Part shown: piece after piece, positions 22,567 to 29,389 of the stretch
How the letters are laid out: each line of letters starts with the position of its first letter
How positions within the stretch are numbered: the stretch's first letter is position 1
From: DASTHS01 sp035718085
Lineage (GTDB): Bacteria > Actinomycetota > Acidimicrobiia > Acidimicrobiales > Palsa-688
Reading direction: 5' to 3'
NCBI GenBank assembly: GCA_035718085.1
Contig: DASTHS010000316.1
Coordinates: forward strand, 1 to 29,389
DNA: 29,389 bases
Program-made: the position numbers and the translations under genes
Notes under the pieces: model-generated
Told to the model about the DNA's origin: nothing
Databases searched by the model: none
The model's input: the letters and a program-made list of their open reading frames with translations, nothing else

Positions 22567-24098
22567 GGGACCGGGGCCAGCGCCCCGGGGTCGGGCGGCT
22601 GCGGGTAGGCGGCCAGCGCCGTGGCGACCGCGTCACCGGCGGCGACGGCTGCGTCGGCCCGAACTCCGTCCATGATCAATGAGAACACGACGGGCGCCCG
22701 TAGCCGTAACGCCGTCGCCGTCGCCGGCCCGGCAGCCGGGAGCACGACGCCGGAGAGGGCCGACACGCCGTCGAGGGTGCCGGTCTTGCCCCGCACCCGC
22801 CCGGCGGTCCCGGCGGCGGTGAGGCGGTGGCGGAGGGTGCCCGTCTCGCCGGTGACGGCGAGGTCGCCGAGCAGCGGCGACCCGGTCGCCTCGGCGCGGG
22901 CCAGCACAGCGGCGAGCAGCGCACAGGTCACCCGGTCGCCGGTGTGCAACCCCGACCCGTCGTCGACCACCAGCCCTTCGACCGGGAGCCCGTCGGCGGC
23001 GAGGTCGGCGGCGATCGCCGCCGTGCCCGCCGCGGTGGTGCCCGCCCCGGCGGTCTGGCGGCCCAGCTCCTTGGTGAGCATCTCGGCCGCCGTGTCGTCG
23101 CTCGGTGCCAGCACTGCGGCCAGCAGCTGGGCCAGGGGTGCCGACTCGATGGTGGTGACCGGCGTGGCCGCGCCGGGAGCGGGGCCGGCGACGGCCAGGG
23201 CGGCCACGGCCGCCTCGGCAGCGGTCAACGCCGGGGCCGCCAGCTCCGGTGGCGTGCCCGGCGGCGGCGGGCTCACCGGACCGACCTGGACGCCGTCGGC
23301 GACCAGCAGCTGCGCGAAGGTGGCGGCGGCCTGCTGGTCGGGGTCGGTGTCGGCCCGGTACCCGTCGATCCCGACGTGGAAGCCGTCGTCGACGTCCAAG
23401 CCCGAGAGTGGACCGGCGTCGCCCTCGGCGGCGTACACCGGCTTCCAGCCCGGCACGGTGCGCAGGGCGTCGTAACGGGTGCCGTCGCCCACCACGGTGC
23501 CGGTGACCTGGCGCACCCCGGCGGCGGCCACCTGCGCGGCGAGGGCGGGCAACGACGTGAACGGCGGCACGGCGTCGGGGATCGTCGCCTCGTACTGCGG
23601 GGTGCGCAGCACGGGGTCGCCGCCGCCGACGAGGTACAGGTCGCCGGTGACCACCCCCGCCGCCAGGGGTGCGGCCGCGACCACAGAGGTGGTGAAGCGG
23701 TAGCCGGGCCCCAACCGGTCGAGCGCCGCCACCGCCGTGAGCAGCTTCATGTTCGACGCCGGCACGAGGGGCACGGTGGGCTGGGCCGCCACCAGCACCC
23801 GGGTGCCCTGGTCGGCGACCAGGCACGACGTCGCCGCCGCCGCCCCCAGCGCGGCGAGCGGCGCCGACGCGGCAGCGGTGACCCGTTGGGTGGCGACGGT
23901 GGCGGCCAACCAACCGGGCACTCGACGCACCGACAGCAGGGGCGTCGGCGTCGGCCCGGCCGGACGGGCACCGGCGGCGCCGGCGGGGTCGGCGAGCGCC
24001 GAGCCCCCGGCTGCCAGCGCGGCGGTGGCGAGGGCGAGGGCGGCGACGACGGCCCGCCCGGCGCCGGGACCGACGCCGCTGCCGCTCAACCACCCCAC
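22563..24098 (-). CDS. dacB: D-alanyl-D-alanine carboxypeptidase/endopeptidase (DacB/PBP4 family)
   Basis: Penicillin-binding protein of class C trimming peptidoglycan stem peptides; 511 residues. An N-terminal hydrophobic signal/anchor (about 16-36) is followed by the S13 domain. The SxxK motif is SNMK (S115, K118) and KTG is in RGKTGTLDG (K438). The second motif, normally SxN, reads SDD (S333) in SDDTAAEM. The GTG at 24096-24098 is preferred; a TTG at 24088-24090 is possible. TAAGGT seven bases upstream suggests a leaderless transcript. It heads a seven-gene minus-strand run and is divergent from the desaturase gene. Confidence 0.92.
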   Translation of the reverse strand: MGWLSGSGVGPGAGRAVVAALALATAALAAGGSALADPAGAAGARPAGPTPTPLLSVRRVPGWLAATVATQRVTAAASAPLAALGAAAATSCLVADQGTRVLVAAQPTVPLVPASNMKLLTAVAALDRLGPGYRFTTSVVAAAPLAAGVVTGDLYLVGGGDPVLRTPQYEATIPDAVPPFTSLPALAAQVAAAGVRQVTGTVVGDGTRYDALRTVPGWKPVYAAEGDAGPLSGLDVDDGFHVGIDGYRADTDPDQQAAATFAQLLVADGVQVGPVSPPPPGTPPELAAPALTAAEAAVAALAVAGPAPGAATPVTTIESAPLAQLLAAVLAPSDDTAAEMLTKELGRQTAGAGTTAAGTAAIAADLAADGLPVEGLVVDDGSGLHTGDRVTCALLAAVLARAEATGSPLLGDLAVTGETGTLRHRLTAAGTAGRVRGKTGTLDGVSALSGVVLPAAGPATATALRLRAPVVFSLIMDGVRADAAVAAGDAVATALAAYPQPPDPGALAPVP

Positions 24099-24105
24099 GT
24101 CGGCG

Positions 24106-24111
24106 ACCTTA
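24106..24111 (-). promoter_or_regulatory. Candidate -10 element for dacB
   Basis: TAAGGT on the minus strand, seven bases before the dacB GTG, consistent with a leaderless start. No clear -35. Confidence 0.35.
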
Positions 24112-24148
24112 GGCAGCGGGTGCGTCGCTGGAAACCTGCGCCCTTGGG

Positions 24149-24154
24149 TACGTT
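24149..24154 (+). promoter_or_regulatory. Candidate -10 element for the desaturase gene
   Basis: TACGTT, seven bases before the GTG at 24162; no ribosome-binding site follows, so transcription and translation may begin at the same base. It faces the dacB promoter across about 37 bases. Confidence 0.35.
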
Positions 24155-24161
24155 GGCCCCC

Positions 24162-24926
24162 GTGACCGGGATCGTCGCTGCCGTCGTCGTGGGGTTGGCC
24201 GTCTGCCAAGTCGCCATCTTCCTCACCACGATCTACCTGCACCGCACGGTGTCGCACCGTGCCATCACCATGCGACCCTGGCTGGCGTTCGCGTGCCGGC
24301 TGCTGCTGTGGCTCACCACCGGCATCAAGCCCCGGCAGTGGGCGGCGGTGCACCGCAAGCACCACGCCTTCGTCGACGAGCAGGGCGACCCGCACTCCCC
24401 CATCCTCGAGGGCTTCTGGCAGGTGCAGCTCGGCAACGTGCTGCTCTACCGCAAGGCGGCAGCCGACCGGGCGGCGGTCGACAAGTACGCCCGCGACCTG
24501 GTGCCCGACCGCTACGACCGGGTCTTCGACCACGGGCTGATCGGCCTGGCGGTCGGCATCGGGCTGCTGTTCCTCCCCTTCTGGGGGGACTGGCGGCTCG
24601 TGGCCATCGCCGCCGCCGTCCACGTCGTCACCTACCTGCTGCTGAACTCGGCGGTGAACGCCATCGGGCACACCTTCGGCAAGCGGCCCTACAACGGTCT
24701 GGCCGCCAACAGCCAGTGGCTGGCCTGGCTCACCGCCGGCGAAGGCCTCCACTCCAACCACCACGCTGCCCCCACGTCGGCCCGGCTGTCGTTCGCGCGG
24801 CGCGAGCTCGACCCCGGGTGGTGGTGCATCGCCTTCGCCCGGCGCATGCGCTGGCTAACCGTGCGCCACGAGTCACCCAAGGTGGCTGCCCGGGCCCGCC
24901 GGTCGCCGGCCACCTCCGCCGCCTGA
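24162..24926 (+). CDS. Membrane fatty-acid (acyl-CoA) desaturase
   Basis: Integral-membrane di-iron desaturase of 254 residues. Three histidine boxes are present: HRTVSH (about 27-32), HRKHH (about 64-68) and HSNHH (about 202-206), the set of the delta-9 acyl-CoA/acyl-lipid family. About four membrane spans flank them, including the first at 3-22 and a pair near 125-165. The expected reaction is O2-dependent insertion of a cis double bond in fatty acyl chains; regioselectivity cannot be read. No electron donor is adjacent, but a ferredoxin gene lies about 5 kb away (18819-19052); a link is speculative. The GTG start gives the first membrane helix directly. Confidence 0.92.
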   Translation: MTGIVAAVVVGLAVCQVAIFLTTIYLHRTVSHRAITMRPWLAFACRLLLWLTTGIKPRQWAAVHRKHHAFVDEQGDPHSPILEGFWQVQLGNVLLYRKAAADRAAVDKYARDLVPDRYDRVFDHGLIGLAVGIGLLFLPFWGDWRLVAIAAAVHVVTYLLLNSAVNAIGHTFGKRPYNGLAANSQWLAWLTAGEGLHSNHHAAPTSARLSFARRELDPGWWCIAFARRMRWLTVRHESPKVAARARRSPATSAA

Positions 24927-25315
24927 TGCACATCGTCAGCGCCCTCTTCGCCGAGAACATCAACCTCCGGCCGGTGCCGGGGCCCTCGACCCGCATCGAC
25001 CTGACCGGCATCATGTTCTCGCTGCCGGCGCCGTCACAGCCGCCCGTCACGGTGGCCCCCCACCTGATCGTGCTGGTGCGCTGCGGCCCCGACGAACCCG
25101 GTCAGGGGGTGCTCGAGGTTGTCTTCCTCGACGAGTCGGGCGAGCAGGTGGCCCGCAACGTCTCACCGTTCACCGTAGAGCCCGGCAAGTTCACCTACCG
25201 GCTGGTCCGCGCCGAGCTGGAGTTCACCGAGCTGGGCACGGTGGAGGCGCACTGCCGGCTGGTGCCCGACGGCACGACCACCATGGTGCCCCTCACCCTG
25301 CTGCCGCCGGTCTGA
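24926..25315 (+). CDS. DUF6941-like protein of unknown function
   Basis: A 129-residue soluble, beta-rich protein. The N-terminus MHIVSALFAENINLRPVPGPSTRIDLTGI and the middle stretch VVFLDESGEQVARNVSPFTVEPG suggest an immunoglobulin-like sandwich and resemble the DUF6941 group; this assignment is tentative. Its ATG overlaps the desaturase stop by one base (TGATG), so the two are translationally coupled. The function is unknown. Confidence 0.8.
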   Translation: MHIVSALFAENINLRPVPGPSTRIDLTGIMFSLPAPSQPPVTVAPHLIVLVRCGPDEPGQGVLEVVFLDESGEQVARNVSPFTVEPGKFTYRLVRAELEFTELGTVEAHCRLVPDGTTTMVPLTLLPPV

Positions 25316-25374
25316 GCCCCGCCGGCGCCGTCGGCGCCTCCCGTCACCCCGTCACCGCCACCGCCGCCGGTGAG

Positions 25375-26298
25375 GTGGTCGGCCAGCTGCTCGAGCGCCT
25401 CGAGGCGCCGATCACCGCCGCGGTGCTGGCAGCGACGCCGGGCCACGCCGGCGCCCTCGACGACGTCGCCGGGGTCGTCGCCACCGTGCTGGCCCCCACC
25501 GTGGTGGTCGGCCTGGTCGTGCCGGAGATCGCTGCCGGCGGCGAGGTGGCGCCGGCGCCGGCCCTCGCCTGCTTGGGCCTCGACCTGCCCGGGCCGGTGG
25601 CCCTCGCCGGCGCCGTGCCCCCGCCGTTTCGCGCCGTGGGCGCCCTGCACCTCGCCGGCGCCGAGCCGCACGGCCCCCCCTCGTGGCTGGGCGCCCCTGC
25701 GGTGGGCGCGGCCGGCGCCAGGGGCGGAGTGCTCGCCGGCGGCCGGCTCGGCGGGGCGGCGGCCACCGTCGTCTTCGGCCCGGGGTCGGGTTTCGAGCCG
25801 GTGCTCGTCGCAGGCGACCGCGCCGTCGGCGCCCCGCTCACCGTCACCCGGGCGGAGGGCCGCATGCTGCTCGAGCTCGACGGGCTGCCGGCGCACGACC
25901 TGCTGCGGCTCACCGTCGCCGAGCGCCTGGCGTCCGGCGACCGGCGCCTGGCCGCCCGCGGCCTGCGGCTGCGCCCCGACGACGGCCACTCGGTCGCCGT
26001 CGTGGGCGTCGACCGGTCCAACGGCGCCCTCGCCCTCAGCGGGCCGGTGGGCGACGGGGCGACGGTCAGCTTCGCCGTGCACGACCCCCTCGTCGCGTGC
26101 GACGAGGTCGTCGAGGCGGCCCACGGCGCCACCGCCACGTTGGCGGCCAGCGCCACGGCCGGGGGGCCCGTCGCCGCCCCCGACCGCGTCGGCCCCTTCC
26201 TCCCGCTGCTGTGGCTCAGCGCGCCCGACGTCGTCGGCCCGGGGGTCCGCCGCTTCGGAGCGGCCACCGTGGCAGCCGTCTTCCGCCCCGTCCAGTAG
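25375..26298 (+). CDS. FIST-domain-like sensor protein
   Basis: A protein of at least 307 residues resembling FIST_N plus FIST_C small-ligand sensory domains: GHAGALDDVAGVVATVLAPTVVVGLVVPEIAAGGEVAPAPALA near the N-terminus and GALALSGPVGDGATVSFAVHDPLVACDEV near residue 225. FIST proteins are thought to bind amino acids or similar ligands. GTG 25375 is the first canonical start, but the frame is open upstream and ASRHPVTATAAGE (about 25333-25371) already looks like the family's first strand and helix, so translation may begin near 25312 at a CTG overlapping the previous stop. The typical Cys-containing FIST_C end (GRG...) is not seen. Its partner is unknown. Confidence 0.72.
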   Translation: MVGQLLERLEAPITAAVLAATPGHAGALDDVAGVVATVLAPTVVVGLVVPEIAAGGEVAPAPALACLGLDLPGPVALAGAVPPPFRAVGALHLAGAEPHGPPSWLGAPAVGAAGARGGVLAGGRLGGAAATVVFGPGSGFEPVLVAGDRAVGAPLTVTRAEGRMLLELDGLPAHDLLRLTVAERLASGDRRLAARGLRLRPDDGHSVAVVGVDRSNGALALSGPVGDGATVSFAVHDPLVACDEVVEAAHGATATLAASATAGGPVAAPDRVGPFLPLLWLSAPDVVGPGVRRFGAATVAAVFRPVQ

Positions 26299-26314
26299 CC
26301 CACCCGCCCGTGGG

Positions 26315-26320
26315 TAGGGT
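26315..26320 (+). promoter_or_regulatory. Candidate -10 element for tkt (leaderless)
   Basis: TAGGGT exactly six bases before the transketolase ATG, the same hexamer and spacing as before dop. The AGGG could alternatively act as a weak ribosome-binding site. Confidence 0.4.
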
Positions 26321-26326
26321 GCCGCC

Positions 26327-28345
26327 ATGAGCGCCACCACGTCGGACACCGACCTCGAGCAGCTCGGCATCAACGTGATCCGTGGCCTGGCGATGGACGC
26401 ACCGAGGCAAGCGAACTCGGGGCACCCCGGCACGGCCATGGCGCTCGCCCCCCTGGCGCACGTGCTGTTCACCCGGATCATGAAGTACGACCCGACGGCG
26501 CCCGACTGGCCCGACCGCGACCGCTTCGTGCTCTCCCCCGGCCACGCCTGCATCCTGCTGTACTCGATGTTGCACCTGACCGGCTACGGCCTGACCCTCG
26601 ACGACCTCAAGCAGTTCCGCCAGTTCGGGTCCAAGACGCCCGGCCACCCCGAGGTGCACCACTTCCCCGGCATCGAGGTGACCACCGGCCCCCTCGGCCA
26701 GGGGTTCGCCCAGGGCGTCGGCCTGGGCATCGCCGAGCGGATCCTGCGCAGCGAGTTCGGCACCGACTTCGTCGACCACCACACCTTCGTCATCTGCTCC
26801 GACGGCGACCTCGAGGAGGGCATCAGCCACGAGACGGGGTCGATGGCCGGTCACCTGGGCCTCGGCCGGCTGATCTACATCTACGACGACAACCACATCT
26901 CCATCGATGGCAAGACCGAGATCACCCTCTCCGACGACGCCATCAAGCGCTTCGACGCCTACGGCTGGCACACCGAAGACCTCGGCGAGGTCGCCAACGA
27001 CTGCGACGCCCTCGAGGCGGCCATCCGCCGGGCCATGGAGGTCACCGACCGGCCGTCGTTCCTGTCGCTGCGCAGCCACATCGGCTACCCGTCCCCGAAG
27101 ATGACCGACAGCCCCAAGGCCCACGGCGACCCCTTCGACCCGGAGGAGATCCGGGCGACCAAGGCGGTGATGGGCCTGCCGCCCGACGAGTCGTTCTGGG
27201 TGCCCGACGAGGTCGCCGAGCTCTACCAGCAGGCGGGCAGGCGCGGCCACGCCACCCGGGTGGCGTGGGAGCAGCGCACCGCCGCCAAGGTCGACGACAA
27301 CGAGCGCTGGACCGCCCTGTGGCAGAACCGCGGCACCGAGGGCTGGCAGGCCGACCTGCCCGTGTGGCACCCCGGCGACGACGCCGTCGCCACCCGCAAG
27401 TCGATCAACGCCGTGCTCAACGCCGTGGCCCCGTCGTTCCCCGGGCTGGTCTCGGGCAGCGCCGACCTCACCGGCAACACGGGCACCAAGCTCGACGGCG
27501 TCGAGCTGCAGAGCCCCGAGCACCCCGAGGGCCGTCAGATCGCCTACGGCGTGCGCGAGCACGGCATGGGGGCGGTGATGATGGGCATGAGCCTCCACGG
27601 CGGCATGGTGCCGATCGGCGGCACCTTCTTCGTCTTCTCCGACTACATGCGCGGCGCCGTGCGCGTGGCCGCCCTGTCGGAGGCCAAGCTCGTCTACTTC
27701 TGGACCCACGACTCGGTGGGCCTCGGCGAGGACGGCCCGACGCACCAGCCGATCGAGCAGCTGGCGGCGATGCGGGCCATGCCCGGCCTGCGGGTCATCC
27801 GGCCCGCCGACGCCAACGAGTCGGCCCATGCGCTGCGCATCGCCCTGGAGCGCAACGGCCCCACCGCCCTGATCCTCTCCCGCCAGAACGTCCCGGTGCT
27901 CGACGGCACCGCCGAGAAGGCGGCGGAGGGTGTGGAGCGGGGCGCCTACGTCCTCGTGGAAGGCGGCGACGACCCCGACGTGGTGCTGATCGGCACCGGG
28001 GCGGAGGTGGCGGTGTGCGTCGACGCCGCCCGCATCCTCGCCGACGACGACATCACCGCCCGGGTCGTGTCGATGCCCTCCTGGGACCTGTTCGAGGCCC
28101 AGGACGACGACTACCACGACGAGGTGTTCGGGCCGGGGGCGCCGGTGCTGTCGGTGGAGGCGGCCGCCTCGTTCGGGTGGGCCCGCTGGGCCGACGACTC
28201 GGTGGCGATCGACCACTTCGGGGCGTCCGCCCCCGGCACCACCGTGCTGCGCGAGTTCGGGTTCACCGGCGATCACGTCGCCGAGCGCGCCCAGGCGCTG
28301 CTCGACGAGCTCGACGCCGACGTCTTCGACGACGACGACGACTGA
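26327..28345 (+). CDS. tkt: Transketolase
   Basis: Thiamine-diphosphate enzyme moving two-carbon units between sugar phosphates in the non-oxidative pentose phosphate pathway; 672 residues, full length. It has the N-terminal RQANSGHPGTAMA and H-box SPGHACILLYSMLHLTGY, the ThDP/metal motif SDGDLEEG...DDNH (Asp-Gly-Asp with Asn about 28 residues later), HIGYPSP, and in the pyrimidine domain YGVREHGMGAVMMG with the conserved Glu, GEDGPTHQPIEQLAAMRAMP and SRQNVP. Unlike E. coli, the ThDP motif begins SDGD rather than GDGC. It is directly followed by the transaldolase gene (48 bases), the usual actinobacterial order. Confidence 0.98.
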   Translation: MSATTSDTDLEQLGINVIRGLAMDAPRQANSGHPGTAMALAPLAHVLFTRIMKYDPTAPDWPDRDRFVLSPGHACILLYSMLHLTGYGLTLDDLKQFRQFGSKTPGHPEVHHFPGIEVTTGPLGQGFAQGVGLGIAERILRSEFGTDFVDHHTFVICSDGDLEEGISHETGSMAGHLGLGRLIYIYDDNHISIDGKTEITLSDDAIKRFDAYGWHTEDLGEVANDCDALEAAIRRAMEVTDRPSFLSLRSHIGYPSPKMTDSPKAHGDPFDPEEIRATKAVMGLPPDESFWVPDEVAELYQQAGRRGHATRVAWEQRTAAKVDDNERWTALWQNRGTEGWQADLPVWHPGDDAVATRKSINAVLNAVAPSFPGLVSGSADLTGNTGTKLDGVELQSPEHPEGRQIAYGVREHGMGAVMMGMSLHGGMVPIGGTFFVFSDYMRGAVRVAALSEAKLVYFWTHDSVGLGEDGPTHQPIEQLAAMRAMPGLRVIRPADANESAHALRIALERNGPTALILSRQNVPVLDGTAEKAAEGVERGAYVLVEGGDDPDVVLIGTGAEVAVCVDAARILADDDITARVVSMPSWDLFEAQDDDYHDEVFGPGAPVLSVEAAASFGWARWADDSVAIDHFGASAPGTTVLREFGFTGDHVAERAQALLDELDADVFDDDDD

Positions 28346-28393
28346 CATCCCTGCGGCCGAGCGCCGCCCCCACCCCCGAAGCGGAGGCCACCG

Positions 28394-29389
28394 ATGGCAA
28401 CCACCCTGCAGCGCCTGTTCGACGAGCAGGGGCAGAGCCCCTGGATCGACAACCTGAGCCGCCAGAGCGTCCGGGGCGGTGGTCTGGCCGACCTGGCGGC
28501 GCGCGGCGTGCGCGGCGTGACCTCCAACCCGACCATCTTCGAGAAGGCCATGACCGGCGACGGCTCCGACGCCTACGACGAGCAGTTCTCGTCGCTGCTC
28601 GACTCCGGTTCGGTCGAGGACGCCTTCTGGACGATGGCCGCCGACGACGTGACCGGCGCCTGCGAGGTGTTCCGCCCGCTGTTCGACCAGAGCGGCGGCG
28701 CCGACGGCTTCGTGAGCCTCGAGGTGGCGCCCAACCTGGCGAGCAACACCGACGGCACCATCGAGGCGGCCCGCAACCTCCACGAACGGCTCGCCCTGCC
28801 CAACCTGATGGTCAAGGTCCCCGCCACCGCGGAAGGGGTCCCCGCCGTCCGCCAGATGATCACCGAGGGGCGGAGCATCAACGTCACGTTGATCTTCAGC
28901 CTCAGCCGCTACGCCGATGTCATCGAGGCCTACCTCGCCGGCCTCGAGGCGTGCGCGGCGGCGGGCGGTGGCCTCGGCCGGGTGCACAGCGTGGCCTCCT
29001 TCTTCGTCAGCCGGGTCGACACCGAGGTCGACCGGCGGCTGGAGGCCCTCGGCACCGACGCGGCGCTCGCCCTCCGCGGCCGCGCCGCCGTCGCCCAGGC
29101 CAAGTGCGCCTACGCCCTGTTCCAGCAGAAGTTCTCCGGCGAGCGCTGGGAGCGACTCGCCGGCCAGGGCGCCCACGTGCAACGGCCGCTGTGGGCGTCC
29201 ACGTCGGCGAAGAACAAGGCGTACCCCGACCTGCTCTACGTCGACAGCCTGATCGGGCCGCACACGGTGAACACGATGCCCGACGCCACCGTCGAGGCCT
29301 TCCTCGACCACGGCACCGTGGCCCGCACCGTCGACGGTGACGCCGCCGGCGCCCAGGCGACCCTCGACCACCTTCAGGAGGTGGGGGTC
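28394..29389 (+). CDS. tal: Transaldolase (3' end cut by window edge)
   Basis: Class I aldolase-type enzyme transferring a dihydroxyacetone unit from sedoheptulose 7-phosphate to glyceraldehyde 3-phosphate. 332 residues are visible of an expected 360-370, and no stop is reached. Key features: IDNLSRQSVRGGGLADLAARGVRGVTSNPTIFEKA, VSLEVAPNLASNTDGTIEAARNLH, the Schiff-base Lys K141 in MVKVPAT, INVTLIFSLSRYADVIEAYLAGLE, SVASFFVSRVDTEVDRRL, and RPLWASTSAKNKAYPDLLYVDSLIGPHTVNTMPDAT. This matches the long actinobacterial type paired with tkt. GGAGG lies about seven bases before the ATG at 28394. Confidence 0.97.
   Translation, partial: MATTLQRLFDEQGQSPWIDNLSRQSVRGGGLADLAARGVRGVTSNPTIFEKAMTGDGSDAYDEQFSSLLDSGSVEDAFWTMAADDVTGACEVFRPLFDQSGGADGFVSLEVAPNLASNTDGTIEAARNLHERLALPNLMVKVPATAEGVPAVRQMITEGRSINVTLIFSLSRYADVIEAYLAGLEACAAAGGGLGRVHSVASFFVSRVDTEVDRRLEALGTDAALALRGRAAVAQAKCAYALFQQKFSGERWERLAGQGAHVQRPLWASTSAKNKAYPDLLYVDSLIGPHTVNTMPDATVEAFLDHGTVARTVDGDAAGAQATLDHLQEVGV

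Noticed and set aside
26216..29371. 1051-residue open frame antisense to tkt and tal
   Set aside because: Both sense genes are full-length matches to well-known enzymes; the antisense frame is a GC-composition artefact.

Overview
This window is very GC-rich (codon third positions almost all G or C) and densely packed. It carries a complete Pup-proteasome gene set: Pup, Dop, PafA, PrcA, PrcB, a Mpa/ARC ATPase and the WYL regulators PafB/PafC. It also has Tat translocase genes, an F420-type LLM oxidoreductase and a HelY-type helicase. That combination points to the chromosome of an actinobacterium. The divergence of the proteins and the unusual neighbours suggest a deep lineage such as Acidimicrobiia rather than Mycobacterium or Streptomyces (inference). 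Nothing suggests a recent mobile island. No tRNA, rRNA, CRISPR array or insertion sequence was seen, and no stretch above 300 bases lacks a gene.

Layout, left to right. (1) 1-3185, minus strand: a 5'-complete helicase running off the left edge, then tatC, a tatB-like gene, a small membrane protein and a zinc-ribbon protein, tightly spaced or overlapping. (2) 3283-3996, plus strand: a glycerophosphodiester phosphodiesterase. (3) 4020-7856, minus strand: pafA-pafB-pafC-lepB. (4) 7922-8290, plus strand: a DUF2007-like gene. (5) 8303-12019, minus strand: dop-pup-(small Cys4 protein, apparently frameshifted)-prcB-prcA. (6) 12208-16837, plus strand: an LLM oxidoreductase, then a secreted subtilase with a striking C-terminal repeat, overlapping a membrane histidine kinase. 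(7) 16834-18606, minus strand: mpa/arc. (8) 18819-19052, plus strand: a small ferredoxin. (9) 19107-24098, minus strand: dacB-type carboxypeptidase, LON-domain protein, three small membrane-linked proteins, trmI and a MarP-like CvpA/trypsin protease. (10) 24162-29389, plus strand: fatty-acid desaturase, DUF6941-like protein, FIST-like protein, transketolase, and transaldolase cut by the right edge.

Working together: Dop deamidates the C-terminal Gln of Pup, PafA ligates Pup to substrate lysines, Mpa unfolds pupylated proteins and PrcA/PrcB degrade them. PafB/PafC are expected to drive the mycobacterial-type DNA-damage response. The order trmI ... mpa ... dop-pup-prcB-prcA ... pafA-pafB-pafC ... 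tatA/B-tatC-helY follows the Mycobacterium tuberculosis Rv2118c-Rv2092c region, with lineage-specific insertions.

The most unusual items are: (a) a subtilase whose last 92 residues carry tryptophan at exactly every fifth position (19 Trp), overlapping an orphan sensor kinase; (b) a zinc-finger-like gene between pup and prcB whose coding signal changes frame while the original frame ends in a 4-base overlap with prcB; (c) a recurring TAGGGT-like hexamer 6-8 bases before several start codons, suggesting leaderless transcripts.
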